Shown here one piece after another: positions 8,719 through 17,650 of a stretch of DNA of 64,000 bases. The stretch covers positions 16,849 to 80,848 of the forward strand of contig JARLJB010000088.1 in NCBI GenBank assembly GCA_031291415.1, in the 5' to 3' direction. The first letter of the stretch is position 1; each line of letters begins with the position of its first letter. The translations under genes were made by a program, and so were the position numbers. Under the pieces are notes generated by a model that did not search any database, was not told the origin of the DNA, and worked only from the letters and a program-made list of their open reading frames with translations. This DNA comes from Telmatospirillum sp. GTDB lineage: Bacteria; Pseudomonadota; Alphaproteobacteria; Rhodospirillales; Magnetospirillaceae.

Positions 8719-10284
8719 TCAGAAGCCGACTTGGGTGGTAAACTGGATGCGATCGTTGCTGGCAGATGTCCCGGAGGTCGTCCGGGTCGTGCCCGGCACT
8801 CCCGTCAGGGAATAAGGCGCAACGACGTCGGTCGTGGCATGGAAATAGGCTGGACCCATCTGAATCCACGGATAGGGGAACCACACGAGATTGAGCTCGA
8901 ATTCCGAGAGATTCTTTTGCAGCCCCTGAGTGTTGACCGGTCCGATCAGGGCGTTTGGATTCCAGGCATGCTGCTGCCCCCAGATCACGTTGGACTGCCA
9001 CTGATTAGAGAACCAATGCTGATAGCTGACGTTGTAGCCGGCAATCGGCACAGTTTTCAGATGCCCGTTGTTGTCGATAACCGCCGAGTAGCCACCAGCC
9101 GCGTTCCAGTACCGGCCGATGCCTTCGCCGCCGGACACGCGCAGGGTCACGCTGTTCAAAGGATTGCCGAGACCGGTATAGATCTTACCGCCCATATTGA
9201 CACCCCATCCGACGGTGTTGTCGTGGACGGAGATCTTCTTGTTGCCAAGGGCATAAGCGGTATTGATCGATCCGGCGTCATAGGCCTCGAGATCACGGAT
9301 AAGGCCCGTGACGAAAAGACGCCCCAAAGACGAGTTGTTTGCGTATTTGACCGTGAAATCAGGCAGCTTGGTGGTGTTGTTGGTCGGCTGCGGAGTGGCC
9401 GCCGTGGTGAAGGTCTCGGTATCGGCGCTCAGGTAGTCGTTGAAGGGATTCTCAAGAGCAAAGTAAAGTTGGTTTTTCTGCGCCTTGTCGATATCCCAAC
9501 GATATTGCACCACCGGCGTGCGAATGCCGCCTTCGATGCCGGCACCGGCATTGAGATCCAAGCTGCCGGGAAGCGTCGCCCGGTCGGTCCACAGGGTGTA
9601 GGTCTCGCCGAAAGTCCAACCTCCGAGAGTCCCATACCCCTGCCGGAACCGCAGCGGCGCCGAGTTCGAAGCTGCCGTGTTGCCGGTGCCGCCGCCTTGG
9701 AAGTCGGCTTCGAGATAGAACTTGAGAGCACCGAGTTCTGTCGGCGTGGCGCTCTGCATAATGAACCGTGACGTACGGGCGTTTTCCTGGAAACGGCCGA
9801 TCTGGTGAGCCGCCTGCGTGCCGGGCAAGGCAAAGCCGGTCTTGCCGGTCGCCAGCGCCGCCGAATTGACACCAAGCGACTGCGCACCTGCGGCGCCCAT
9901 GCCAGCGCCGAAATCGTAACTCATATCGAATTTGGCGAATCCACCGACTTTCAACATGGTTTTGGTACCGGGAATCATGAAGGATCCGGCGTCACTGAAA
10001 TAGGCAGGAACACCGGGCGGCGGAAGTGGATTGGGAACCGTGACCGCCGCGGTGTTCGGCGCGGCAGCGCCGGGCGTTGCGGCAGTTGGCGCGGTTGCCT
10101 GTTTCTCCTGCACGCCCTTCAGAAGATTGATGAGATCGTCGATCTGCTTCTGTTGGGTTTGCACCGTGTTCCGCAGTTCCTCGATCTGCTTGCCCTGCAC
10201 ATCCGTGTCGGCGGCGTTAGCGACCCCGGCGACGCCGACCATCAAAGCAGCGGCACTGACCATTAAGCTAGTCTTGTAAAACAT
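8719..10284 (-). CDS. DcaP-like trimeric outer-membrane porin
   Basis: Outer-membrane channel protein of 521 residues. A signal peptide (residues 1-24, ending GVANA-AD) is followed by a heptad-rich coiled coil (about 27-62, QIEELRNTVQTQQKQIDDL) and a Pro/Ala linker. Then comes a long beta-barrel domain starting at SFMIPGTKTMLKVGGFAKFD, a characteristic opening of DcaP-family porins, with RTSRFIMQSATPTELGALKF and alternating aromatic strands. It ends in Phe (TTQVGF), the usual outer-membrane assembly signal. The family takes up small dicarboxylates and similar solutes. The ATG at 10284 has GGGGAG upstream. It appears monocistronic. Confidence 0.88.
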   Translation of the reverse strand: MFYKTSLMVSAAALMVGVAGVANAADTDVQGKQIEELRNTVQTQQKQIDDLINLLKGVQEKQATAPTAATPGAAAPNTAAVTVPNPLPPPGVPAYFSDAGSFMIPGTKTMLKVGGFAKFDMSYDFGAGMGAAGAQSLGVNSAALATGKTGFALPGTQAAHQIGRFQENARTSRFIMQSATPTELGALKFYLEADFQGGGTGNTAASNSAPLRFRQGYGTLGGWTFGETYTLWTDRATLPGSLDLNAGAGIEGGIRTPVVQYRWDIDKAQKNQLYFALENPFNDYLSADTETFTTAATPQPTNNTTKLPDFTVKYANNSSLGRLFVTGLIRDLEAYDAGSINTAYALGNKKISVHDNTVGWGVNMGGKIYTGLGNPLNSVTLRVSGGEGIGRYWNAAGGYSAVIDNNGHLKTVPIAGYNVSYQHWFSNQWQSNVIWGQQHAWNPNALIGPVNTQGLQKNLSEFELNLVWFPYPWIQMGPAYFHATTDVVAPYSLTGVPGTTRTTSGTSASNDRIQFTTQVGF

Positions 10285-10347
10285 TCTCGAACGTCTCCCC
10301 TTTTAGAACTACACACTTAATAAAACTAACTACAATGAGAATATATC

Positions 10348-10359
10348 GACAATATTGTC
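10348..10359. promoter_or_regulatory. 12-bp perfect palindrome upstream of the porin gene
   Basis: GACAATATTGTC lies 64 bases before the porin start codon, within AT-rich promoter-like DNA. A partial copy (GACAATGC) follows at about 10385. It may be an operator for porin regulation; the regulator is unknown. Confidence 0.35.
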
Positions 10360-10690
10360 CATACTAATATTTCGTACGGATTACGACAATGCTGATATTT
10401 ATCAAAATTTGGCAAAAATCTCCCATTTCTCAAAAACTAATTCAATAGTTTTAGAGATTCTCAGACAACTGAGAAAAAATACTTCGTTGTTACTTTATCG
10501 GTGTCGAACTCATATGGAGGAAACGATATCCCTCACCGATTGTTCCACGGTTACCAGCCCAACCCAGACCGCCCCCACGACGCATTTCAGCCTTATCTCC
10601 ATCTCCCCCCCAACATGCCGCATTCGGAAAAACGCTTCGGGCCTCTGCGGCAACGTGTCGTTTATCTCCACTAAACCGTGCCACGTCAGA

Positions 10691-10713
10691 CTAAACCTGT
10701 CTGACAGGTGTAG
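10691..10713. promoter_or_regulatory. TetR-type operator candidate
   Basis: Two 11-base arms, CTAAACCTGTC and GACAGGTGTAG, flank a single T; only one position breaks the symmetry. The core ACCTGTC-T-GACAGGT is typical in shape and length of TetR/AcrR-family operators. No tetR gene is visible in the window. It lies 216 bases before thiM and about 400 bases before the porin start. Confidence 0.45.
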
Positions 10714-10928
10714 GATAGTGTGGCAAAGACCGTTCCGTGACAAGTCATTTTGTCACCACGCCGAACACCCCGATGGCATCGGTCAAAATCAGCACCGGCT
10801 TTCGGCCGCCAAAAATGTCGTCTGCAGCCCGGAATCGGCTTGAAGGCCGGCGGCGGGATGATGCAAGGTTCTCAGCTATTCTGTCGTCCCGCCTTGGGCC
10901 GGCAACTCTCCCCACCGATCGAGGTCCG

Positions 10929-11729
10929 ATGTTGGACGCTTCCACTCTTTGGCCATTTGTGCGGGATCTTCGCGAACGCGCCCCGCTGGTTCAATGCATC
11001 ACCAATTTCGTCGCCATGGATATGACCGCCAATGTCCTGCTGGCCGCCGGGGCCTCGCCGGCCATGGTCCACGCCACCGAGGAGGCCGCTGACTTCGTCG
11101 AACTCGGCGGTACCTTGTCGATCAATATCGGAACGCTCTCGCCCGGCTGGCTCGGTGGCATGGAGGCCGCGACGATAGCGGCCAAACGCCGCGGTACGCC
11201 CTGGGTCCTCGATCCGGTCGCGGTCGGCGCCACGCGCTACCGGGACGAAGCAGTCGCCCGTCTGTTGCCGCAGACCCCCACGGTAATTCGCGGCAATGCC
11301 TCGGAAATCATGGCCATGGCCGGCCGGCGTGACGTTGCTGCGAAAGGCGTCGACAGCACGCAGACGTCGCCGGCCGCGCGAACCAACGCAATTGAACTGG
11401 CCCGCCGACTGGGATGTACCGTGGCGGTGACCGGCAGCATCGATATCGTCACCGATGGCGCGCGGGTCGTCAGCCTGGCCAACGGCCATCCAATGATGAC
11501 CAAGGTCACGGCAATGGGATGCTCGCTCAGCGCGCTGGTCGCGGCCTTCCTGGCAGTGACCCGTGATCCTTTGCTGGCCGCCGCCTCCGCCATCGGCTAT
11601 TTCGGCGTTTGCGGCGAACTGGCCGCCGAAGCAGCCGAAGGACCCGCATCGTTGCGTCTGCGGATGATTGACCGACTGTACACGCTTGACTGCACCACTT
11701 TCGCGGACCGCCTGAAGGTGGTCGAATGA
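10929..11729 (+). CDS. thiM: hydroxyethylthiazole kinase
   Basis: ThiM (EC 2.7.1.50) phosphorylates 4-methyl-5-(2-hydroxyethyl)thiazole for thiamine salvage. The 266-residue product is of family length and shows the ribokinase-like family signatures VQCITNFVAMDMTANVLLA, AGASPAMVHA, LSINIGTL, PWVLDPVAVGAT, TVIRGNASEI and, near the C terminus, KVTAMGCSLSALVAAFLA with the catalytic Cys/anion-hole region. The ATG at 10929 is chosen from the conserved N terminus and a GAGG 4 bases upstream; the open frame extends further upstream without homology. Its stop overlaps the start of thiE (ATGA), so the two are translationally coupled. Confidence 0.95.
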   Translation: MLDASTLWPFVRDLRERAPLVQCITNFVAMDMTANVLLAAGASPAMVHATEEAADFVELGGTLSINIGTLSPGWLGGMEAATIAAKRRGTPWVLDPVAVGATRYRDEAVARLLPQTPTVIRGNASEIMAMAGRRDVAAKGVDSTQTSPAARTNAIELARRLGCTVAVTGSIDIVTDGARVVSLANGHPMMTKVTAMGCSLSALVAAFLAVTRDPLLAAASAIGYFGVCGELAAEAAEGPASLRLRMIDRLYTLDCTTFADRLKVVE

Positions 11730-12355
11730 ATATTCGCCCCGAGACCTTGCAGCTTTACCTGGTTACCGAGCGGTCGTTGGCGGCCGGCCGGTCGCTGACC
11801 GACGTCGTTCTTGCCGCCGTTGCCGGCGGGGTAACCATTGTCCAAATCCGCGAAAAAGCGGCCACGACACGGGCCTTCATCGAACAGGCCCGGGCTTTGA
11901 AAACGGCGCTGAACGACAGCGGAGTCCCGCTGATCGTCAACGACCGTGTCGACGTCGCTTTGGCGATCGGGGCCGATGGCGTGCATCTGGGCGATGACGA
12001 CATGCCCTGTCCCGAAGCGCGGCGCATCCTCGGGCCGACTGCGATCATCGGCGTTTCGCTGGCCGCAGCGCCGGGCGACGGCTTCGCCGATGCCGACTAT
12101 TTTGCGGCAAGTCCGGTATTCGCCACCGACACCAAACCGGACGCCGGACCAGCCCTCGGTTTGGCCGGAGTCGCCATGCTGCGCCGCGCGGTGGATCGCC
12201 CATTGGTCGCCATCGGCGGAATCGACCAGCACAACGCCGCGCGAATCATCGCGGCGGGGGCCGACGGCATTGCGGTCGTCTCGGCCATCATGGCAGCCGA
12301 CGACCCGACCGAAGCGGCGGCACAGCTGAAAACGGCAGTTACTCGCTTCAGTTGA
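11726..12355 (+). CDS. thiE: thiamine-phosphate synthase
   Basis: ThiE (EC 2.5.1.3) joins hydroxymethylpyrimidine diphosphate with thiazole phosphate to give thiamine phosphate. The 209-residue TIM-barrel protein shows LYLVTERS, GGVTIVQIREKAATT, LIVNDRVDVALAIGADGVHLG, DYFAASPVFATDTKPDAG and VAIGGIDQHNAARIIAAGADG, all standard ThiE elements including the phosphate-binding loops. It overlaps thiM by four bases and is followed by a hairpin-T terminator, so thiM-thiE is a compact two-gene salvage operon. Confidence 0.95.
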   Translation: MNIRPETLQLYLVTERSLAAGRSLTDVVLAAVAGGVTIVQIREKAATTRAFIEQARALKTALNDSGVPLIVNDRVDVALAIGADGVHLGDDDMPCPEARRILGPTAIIGVSLAAAPGDGFADADYFAASPVFATDTKPDAGPALGLAGVAMLRRAVDRPLVAIGGIDQHNAARIIAAGADGIAVVSAIMAADDPTEAAAQLKTAVTRFS

Positions 12356-12365
12356 CGACACCGGC

Positions 12366-12389
12366 GGCGACCGAGACGTCGCCTTTGTT
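12366..12389 (+). terminator. terminator of thiM-thiE
   Basis: GGCGAC-CGAGAC-GTCGCC forms a 6-bp GC stem beginning 11 bases after the thiE stop and is followed by TTTGTT. Confidence 0.6.
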
Positions 12390-12549
12390 GACAGGCAGCG
12401 GACCGGCGTATACAACTTTTTGGAGAATATAGCAGCGGGTAACAAGCCTACAGATGTTCTGTCTCGCGGATCGGGAACGGACGCGGATATTTTCCACAGC
12501 AGCTGCCTCTGGCGACATCACCTGTCAGACGAACACAAGCGGGGGGACG

Positions 12550-13815
12550 ATGTCCAAGCTCAAGCCAAGGTTGGCAGAGATCGTCCTCACCATAATTCTG
12601 GCCGTATCCGGGTGCACCTTCAGCGACGATCTCACCGGCCAGATCGGACGCGACAGCAGCTCGATCAAGACGGCCGCCGAGGAATTGCTTCTTCTCAACA
12701 TCGTGCGGGCCGGCCATGCCGAACCGATGGCCTTCAGCCAAGTGTCGAGCGTCCTCGCCTCCGGGTCGATTTCCGGTACTTTGGGCCTGCCGTTCGCTCT
12801 CTTCGGTCCGGGCGCCGCGCCGGCGGCGGTAACGCGTAACGGCTTCGGCGTCGCCGGCACCAACTCCGTCGATACGCAAAACGCCAACGACTTCACCCTG
12901 TCGGTACTCGACACGAAAGAATTCTGGCTTGGCATGCTGACGCCATTGTCGTTCGACACGCTCAACTTTTTCATCAGTCGGGGAGTACCCCGCGACCTCC
13001 TGTTCAGTCTTTACATCCTAAGAGAGGAATCAACGGTCGGCACGACGGTGAAGACCGTCGTCAACGACCCGGCGGATCCGAGCTTTCCCGAATTCCTGGC
13101 GCAGCTGCGGCAGACCTTGCGGTTAGGATTGACCACCGACAGCGTGGTGAGAACAACCAATATCGGCCCGCCGCTCAGCAGTGAGGCGGCCTCCGACATG
13201 AAAAATCTGGTCGAACTCCACAAAGCCGGACTGGCCCTTCGCCCGGTCTCGACCAAGGATGGATCACGCTACCAGATCGTCGACGGCAAGGTGACGGCGG
13301 TTTTGTGCTTCGAACCGGGAATTGCCACGACCAAGATCGAAGACATCATCCCGCCGCAATACACCTGCCCGGTCGTCACCGCATCGGACGCGGCAGAGAA
13401 GACCGAGAACACGTCGTCGCTGTCCGGCCAAACGCCATTCGGATTCCACTCGAAGGAATCGGCGACGCACGCGGCCACCAGCCACAAATTCTATCTCCGT
13501 TCGACCTATGACATCATGCGTTACCTGGGATCGGTGGCGCAGGCGGACATCGATAATCCGCACTATGTCGATCTGGTCACCCGCGAGGCGATCGCGATGG
13601 GCAAGGATCCGCTGGCCAGCCGCCTTTTCGTCGTTGAAAAGAACTCGGACTCGACGGACGATTTCATCTCCGTCATGTACCGCGGCGACCGCTACAGCAT
13701 TCCAATGAAAGCCACCACGACGCTCCGCGTCATGTCCCTGGTCCGCCAGCTGATCGCGCTCAGCACCTCGATCAATTCCTTGCCGGCCACCGGCGGTGTC
13801 GTCATCTCGCGTTAG
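12550..13815 (+). CDS. hypothetical lipoprotein, about 420 residues
   Basis: Predicted envelope lipoprotein of unknown function. The start at 12550 gives MSKLKPRLAEIVLTIILAVSGC, a signal peptide with a lipobox (VSG-C), and has a GGGGGG ribosome site just upstream; an in-frame extension back to 12454 is unlikely. The mature protein has a small Gly/Ala/Val-rich hydrophobic stretch (GTLGLPFALFGPGAAPAAV, about residues 77-95). Two cysteines further in (AVLCFEPG and QYTCPVV) may pair. I recognise no domain. It stands alone between the thi operon terminator and a convergent gene. Confidence 0.8.
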   Translation: MSKLKPRLAEIVLTIILAVSGCTFSDDLTGQIGRDSSSIKTAAEELLLLNIVRAGHAEPMAFSQVSSVLASGSISGTLGLPFALFGPGAAPAAVTRNGFGVAGTNSVDTQNANDFTLSVLDTKEFWLGMLTPLSFDTLNFFISRGVPRDLLFSLYILREESTVGTTVKTVVNDPADPSFPEFLAQLRQTLRLGLTTDSVVRTTNIGPPLSSEAASDMKNLVELHKAGLALRPVSTKDGSRYQIVDGKVTAVLCFEPGIATTKIEDIIPPQYTCPVVTASDAAEKTENTSSLSGQTPFGFHSKESATHAATSHKFYLRSTYDIMRYLGSVAQADIDNPHYVDLVTREAIAMGKDPLASRLFVVEKNSDSTDDFISVMYRGDRYSIPMKATTTLRVMSLVRQLIALSTSINSLPATGGVVISR

Positions 13816-13994
13816 ATCGCATCACACGATTTAGACCGCTCGGGAACCCCCATTCGTTCAATACATGCAACCGCGACGGCATCAGAGCGGAAATCAGGGC
13901 GCTCGTAATTGAATGACAGGACTGGGCAGTTTGCGGAATGGCGGATGTCGGCGCATCTCCAACAAACATGTGGCGGATGTTATAACTTTCATTG

Positions 13995-14459
13995 TTACGC
14001 GACCTCCTCATTGTTGGCCGGCCAAGCGCCAACCTGGAACAGCCACCCGAACCAATCTTCGAGATGCCATGTATGCGTCAGCCTGCCGTTTTCGATCGCG
14101 TGGAACTCGTGAATCGGCATCTGGAAAGCCTTGCCGGTCGGAACTACACCGAACCAATTGCCCTTGTGGGTTCCCGTGATCATGGCTCGCACGGCCGCAC
14201 GGCCAGGCGCGCCAATGATCTCCAATACTGTGATTTTCATGTCCGGAAACGCGGCGATGATTGCCCGGATCAGCGGCTTCATGCCGTCGCGACCGGGCTG
14301 CTGATCCGGCGCGAGTGGAATGTCCTGCCAGTCGACCGCCACAGCTTCGTCGAGCAAGTCAAGATTGCCCTCGTTGAAGGCTCTATACATGGTAATAACG
14401 GCGAACTGTTCTTCCGCAGTCAATCCTAATATTTTTGGTTTATCATTATTCTGTGTCAT
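13995..14459 (-). CDS. SnoaL-like / ester-cyclase family protein
   Basis: A 154-residue protein of the NTF2-like SnoaL superfamily. Supporting strings are YRAFNEGNLDLLDEAVAVDW, FPDMKITVLEIIGAPGRAAVRAMITGTHKG and FHAIENGRLTHTWHLEDW. The last two carry the typical His/Asp-lined cone cavity of SnoaL-type cyclases and many functionally unassigned stress-linked homologues. It is the last of three co-directional genes with an aldo-keto reductase and a flavoprotein, probably under the divergent LysR regulator. A role in modifying reactive carbonyl compounds is a guess from context; it is far from the NRPS-PKS cluster. Confidence 0.8.
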   Translation of the reverse strand: MTQNNDKPKILGLTAEEQFAVITMYRAFNEGNLDLLDEAVAVDWQDIPLAPDQQPGRDGMKPLIRAIIAAFPDMKITVLEIIGAPGRAAVRAMITGTHKGNWFGVVPTGKAFQMPIHEFHAIENGRLTHTWHLEDWFGWLFQVGAWPANNEEVA

Positions 14460-14593
14460 CTCGTGTTTTCCCTATGAGTATTTTTGGCTGAATCGTGGCG
14501 ACCGTTTTTCGAACCGGCGTTAGCGTCATATCGGGTGCGGCGTCTGCGGAATGGCCGGTTGGTCGGACATGGGCCACATGCGGGGGCCCAATC

Positions 14594-15643
14594 TCAGGCG
14601 ACAGGCTTAAAGGGTTGAGGCCGCCTGCTTGCGTCCTGATGATCGATCATCCAGCCTGGATAGTACGGAGGCAGAGCACTGACGGCATCAAGACGCGCAA
14701 GCTCATCCTCAGTGAGAACGATATCGACTGCGCCAAGATTATCTTCAAGCTGCTCCATCCGTTTGGCGCCGATAATCACGCTCGTGACATGTGGCTTGGC
14801 GAGTAACCAAGCGAGCGCGATCCGGGCAACCGAGACAGCGTGCTTATCGGCGATGACGCGCATTTCTGCCACGCATGGCCACGCGCGATCGAGATCGACT
14901 GGCGGAAAGTCGAAATTGCTGCGCCGTGAGCCCTCTGCGGTCGGTGCCCCGGCGCCGAACTTCCCGGAAAGCAATCCGCCGGCAAGGGGCGACCAGACGA
15001 GCAATCCCATCCGCTCTTCGGTAACGAGCGGCACCAGTTCGCGCTCCACGTCACGTCCGGCGATCGAATAATAGGCCTGGAGCGTCTCGAAGCGTGTGGC
15101 GTGAAGCGCTGCGCTTACCCCGAGTGCTTTGCCGATCTTGCCGGCCCGCCAATTCGAGACACCGACGTAACGAACTAGCCCCTGCCGCGCGAGATCATCA
15201 AGCGCACGCAGCGTCTCTTCAATCGGCGTGACAGGATCGCTTGCGTGAATCTGGTAAAGGTCAATATGGTCGACCTGGAGTCGTTCCAGGCTTCTCTGCG
15301 CCGAATCCATGATATGGCCACGCGACGCCCCCTGGTCATTGGGTTTCGGGCTCATCACGCCGGCGGTCTTGGTGGCCAGCACTATGTCGCTGCGCGGCAC
15401 CCCAATGTCCCTGAGCGCCTGCCCGACGACGCGTTCAGACTGGCCAAAGGAATAGATGTCGGCGGTGTCGATGAAATTGATACCCTCAGCGAGCGCGCGG
15501 GCGATCAGCTTGTTTGCCTCGTCCTGCCCGACTGCACCGATCGCCTTCCACATGCCGGCGTCAGCATTGCCGCCCAACGTCATCGTGCCGAGGCATAGCT
15601 CGGAAACAAACAGGCCGGTGCGGCCAAGCTGATTATATTTCAT
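14594..15643 (-). CDS. aldo/keto reductase
   Basis: NAD(P)H-dependent oxidoreductase of 349 residues with the (beta/alpha)8 AKR fold. The catalytic set is visible: Asp and Tyr in FIDTADIYSFGQSE, Lys in VLATKTAG and His in DLYQIHASD. Cofactor-binding elements include YVGVSNW, WSPLAGGLLSGK and SVIIGAKRMEQLEDNL. The ATG at 15643 is chosen because it begins the conserved MKYNQLGRTGLFVSELCLG and has GGAAGG upstream. It follows the flavoprotein gene by 78 bases on the same strand, so the two are probably co-transcribed. Confidence 0.93.
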   Translation of the reverse strand: MKYNQLGRTGLFVSELCLGTMTLGGNADAGMWKAIGAVGQDEANKLIARALAEGINFIDTADIYSFGQSERVVGQALRDIGVPRSDIVLATKTAGVMSPKPNDQGASRGHIMDSAQRSLERLQVDHIDLYQIHASDPVTPIEETLRALDDLARQGLVRYVGVSNWRAGKIGKALGVSAALHATRFETLQAYYSIAGRDVERELVPLVTEERMGLLVWSPLAGGLLSGKFGAGAPTAEGSRRSNFDFPPVDLDRAWPCVAEMRVIADKHAVSVARIALAWLLAKPHVTSVIIGAKRMEQLEDNLGAVDIVLTEDELARLDAVSALPPYYPGWMIDHQDASRRPQPFKPVA

Positions 15644-15721
15644 GGCGATTCCTTCCACGATTAGCTCGATAAAATGCGACGGCATCGGATTGGCGCGTTT
15701 CGAGCGTCATGTTTTCAACTG

Positions 15722-16306
15722 CTATGCAAGTTTTCCGGATTGGAACTGTCCGGCAATCATCGCGACGCGTGCACCATAGCGGCGGGCCGTCTCGAGGTCC
15801 CCTGGCGACATCTCTTCTGGCGACGCATCTGCAGGTGTCTGTGCCATCGGAGCGATGTAAGAGCCCATGCGGTTCAGGTCGTCACGCTTCGAATCTTTCC
15901 GGTTGGCCGGTTTGATATCCATGCTGACCCAGACGCCACCATGCTGCCCAGCCAGTAGGAAGAAGTATTCGAGCGTATTCAACTTATCGCCGTTGATACT
16001 CGCACTGTTGGTGAAGCCGCCGAAGATTTTGTTTTGCCAGATACCTTCAAACCAGGACTTCGAGGATGCATCCGCGAACTTCTTAAACTGCCAGCTGGGC
16101 CCACCCATATAGGTCGGTGAGCCCAACAGGATCGCATCGGCCACACCGAGCATCTCCCAGGCATCGTCGGCTATGTTCCCCTCGGGATCGATTTCGACCA
16201 ACGTCGCCTCGGCGCCCTCGGCGACGGCTTCAGCCATACGACGGGTATGTCCGTAGCCCGAATGGTAGACGACGACCGAACGGACAGGTGGTGAGGATTG
16301 ACTCAT
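15722..16306 (-). CDS. flavodoxin-fold NAD(P)H-dependent FMN oxidoreductase (WrbA-like)
   Basis: A 194-residue flavodoxin-like protein. The FMN phosphate loop is YHSGYGHTRRMAEAVAEGA near the N terminus; LLGSPTYMGGPSWQFKKFAD and FTNSASINGDKLNTLEYFFLLAGQHGGVWV are typical of WrbA/NADPH:quinone reductase relatives. The ATG at 16306 has GGAG 6 bases upstream. It diverges from a LysR gene and precedes an aldo-keto reductase gene, an arrangement common in quinone/electrophile-response loci; the inducer is unknown. Confidence 0.9.
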   Translation of the reverse strand: MSQSSPPVRSVVVYHSGYGHTRRMAEAVAEGAEATLVEIDPEGNIADDAWEMLGVADAILLGSPTYMGGPSWQFKKFADASSKSWFEGIWQNKIFGGFTNSASINGDKLNTLEYFFLLAGQHGGVWVSMDIKPANRKDSKRDDLNRMGSYIAPMAQTPADASPEEMSPGDLETARRYGARVAMIAGQFQSGKLA

Positions 16307-16436
16307 GAAATTCTCCATTAGCTGAGCAGTCGCCACAGAGGCCGGCTGCAACCATGCCCTGGGAAACAATGTACTGTTGTCCATTTATGCGATAAACTAC
16401 CGTTTTTATAACAGACTGTTTCTCCCAGACGTCACA
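16307..16436. promoter_or_regulatory. divergent promoter region with LysR-box-like dyad
   Basis: The 130 bases between the flavoprotein and LysR starts include GGGAAACAATGTACTGTTGT (16361-16380), an imperfect dyad centred near 16371 (AACA with TGTT, GG with CC). AT-rich DNA with a TTTTTATAAC string follows toward the LysR gene. This is the usual place for LysR-type control of both directions. Confidence 0.45.
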
Positions 16437-17339
16437 ATGCAGAACCTCGACGCACTCCTGATCTTTGCGCGGATCGCCGAAATGGCGAGCTTCACGCGGG
16501 CGGCCGAAAGCCTAGGTATCCAGAAGGGACGCGCATCCATGGCAGTCCGTAAGCTTGAGGCAGACGTGGGCGCCCGCCTCCTGCATCGGACGACACGACG
16601 CGTGCAACTAACTGAGGATGGACGGGCCTTCTATTCACGCGCGTGCGATTTGCTCGCCGAAATGGAAGAATTGCACTCAATGTTCACGGGGGATAGCGCG
16701 CCGCTACGGGGGCGGCTACGTATTGATTTGCCGACAGAGCTGGCACGTAGCCCCATCATTCCGGCGCTGCCCCAGTGGATGGCAGCGCATCCTGAACTGG
16801 AACTGGAACTCTCCAGCACTGATCGGCGCGTCGACCTCGTGCAAGAAGGATTCGACTGCGTGCTCCGGTTGGGTCCAATCGTCGACGAGACGCTGGTTGC
16901 CCGATCGCTTGGCAGGCTCCGCATGATAAATGCGGCAAGCCCAAGCTATCTGGCGAGGCACGGCACACCTCGCACGCTTGATGACCTGCGAAGCCAAGGG
17001 CATCAGATTGTCCACTACACCACGACGCTTGGCTCCAAACCCTTTGGATGGGAATACCCCGGCGACAATGGCTATTCAGTGCTTCAGCTACCAGGTGCGG
17101 TGCAAGTCAACAGTGTACAGACTTATCATGCCGCCGGACTCGCAGGCATCGGCCTGATTCAGGCCGGATACTCCGCTCTCGCGCCTTACATTGAACGCGG
17201 CGCATTGGTTGAAATCCTTCCGGACCTCCGTCCGGCGCCTCTTGCCGTGTCCCTCGTAGTGGCCCATCGGCGTAACCTGTCGCGCCGCGTCCTAACCTTT
17301 ATGAATTGGATCGAGAGCGTGTTGGCGCCCTATACTTGA
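16437..17339 (+). CDS. LysR-family transcriptional regulator
   Basis: A 300-residue LysR-type regulator. The N-terminal helix-turn-helix (residues about 1-60) reads MQNLDALLIFARIAEMASFT, then RAAESLGIQKGRASMAVRKLE and LLHRTTRRVQLTEDG, close to the CrgA-like subgroup. The remainder is the substrate-binding domain (about 90-295). The ATG at 16437 is preferred to the in-frame start at 16377 because it begins the conserved helix. It is transcribed away from the flavoprotein/aldo-keto reductase/SnoaL genes, which are its likely targets. Confidence 0.92.
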   Translation: MQNLDALLIFARIAEMASFTRAAESLGIQKGRASMAVRKLEADVGARLLHRTTRRVQLTEDGRAFYSRACDLLAEMEELHSMFTGDSAPLRGRLRIDLPTELARSPIIPALPQWMAAHPELELELSSTDRRVDLVQEGFDCVLRLGPIVDETLVARSLGRLRMINAASPSYLARHGTPRTLDDLRSQGHQIVHYTTTLGSKPFGWEYPGDNGYSVLQLPGAVQVNSVQTYHAAGLAGIGLIQAGYSALAPYIERGALVEILPDLRPAPLAVSLVVAHRRNLSRRVLTFMNWIESVLAPYT

Positions 17340-17650
17340 GTACCCTAAGCTCTTGGGCGTTGGTGATATCATCGATTAGACGGGAACCGTGGAAGCCCTT
17401 GATCCAAGCGAAGTTCGCCAAAGTTGGGATCGCGCCCCGCGATTTGCGGCCGACACCGCGCGTGGAAGGGCCGCTATTGAAAATCGGCGGCGATCTACGG
17501 AGGACAGTGACGGGCGCGTCGTCTCTGCTTGTCAATAAGCCCGTCGTCGTTGCGATCCATCCACAGCATCGCTAAGATCCGCAATCCGTCCAATTGTTGT
17601 CTAATAACTGCAATCGTGATCTTCTTTCAGGAGATTCGCAGGAGGTGGCG
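17340..17650. other. intergenic region between LysR gene and gmhA
   Basis: About 310 bases with no supportable gene. A strong GGAGG ribosome site lies at 17640-17645 directly before the gmhA start. A 24-codon minus-strand frame (17495-17569) carries an EF-hand-like loop but is too short to call. Confidence 0.4.

Larger units (their letters stand above)
10285..10928. other. intergenic region between porin and thiM
   Basis: About 640 bases between divergent genes. The left 220 bases are strongly AT-rich, as expected for the porin promoter, and hold several dyads, including TTCTCAG-ACAA-CTGAGAA at 10458-10475. The right part is GC-rich and holds an operator-like palindrome at 10691-10713. An open frame spans 10355-10843 but has no family features and Ser/Thr/Pro-rich low-complexity content, so it is not called. 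No TPP riboswitch consensus is seen before thiM. Confidence 0.5.

Noticed and set aside
10355..10843. 162-codon plus-strand open frame
   Set aside because: Ser/Thr/Pro-rich low-complexity translation without family features; it crosses the AT-rich porin promoter and operator-like palindromes.
10700..10928. TPP riboswitch before thiM
   Set aside because: The only GCTGAGA-like string lies on the opposite strand and lacks the partner conserved segments; nothing on the thiM strand fits the THI-box layout.
17495..17569. Minus-strand 24-codon frame with an EF-hand-like DRNDDGLID loop
   Set aside because: Too short, no ribosome site and no partner hand; probably chance or a decayed remnant.
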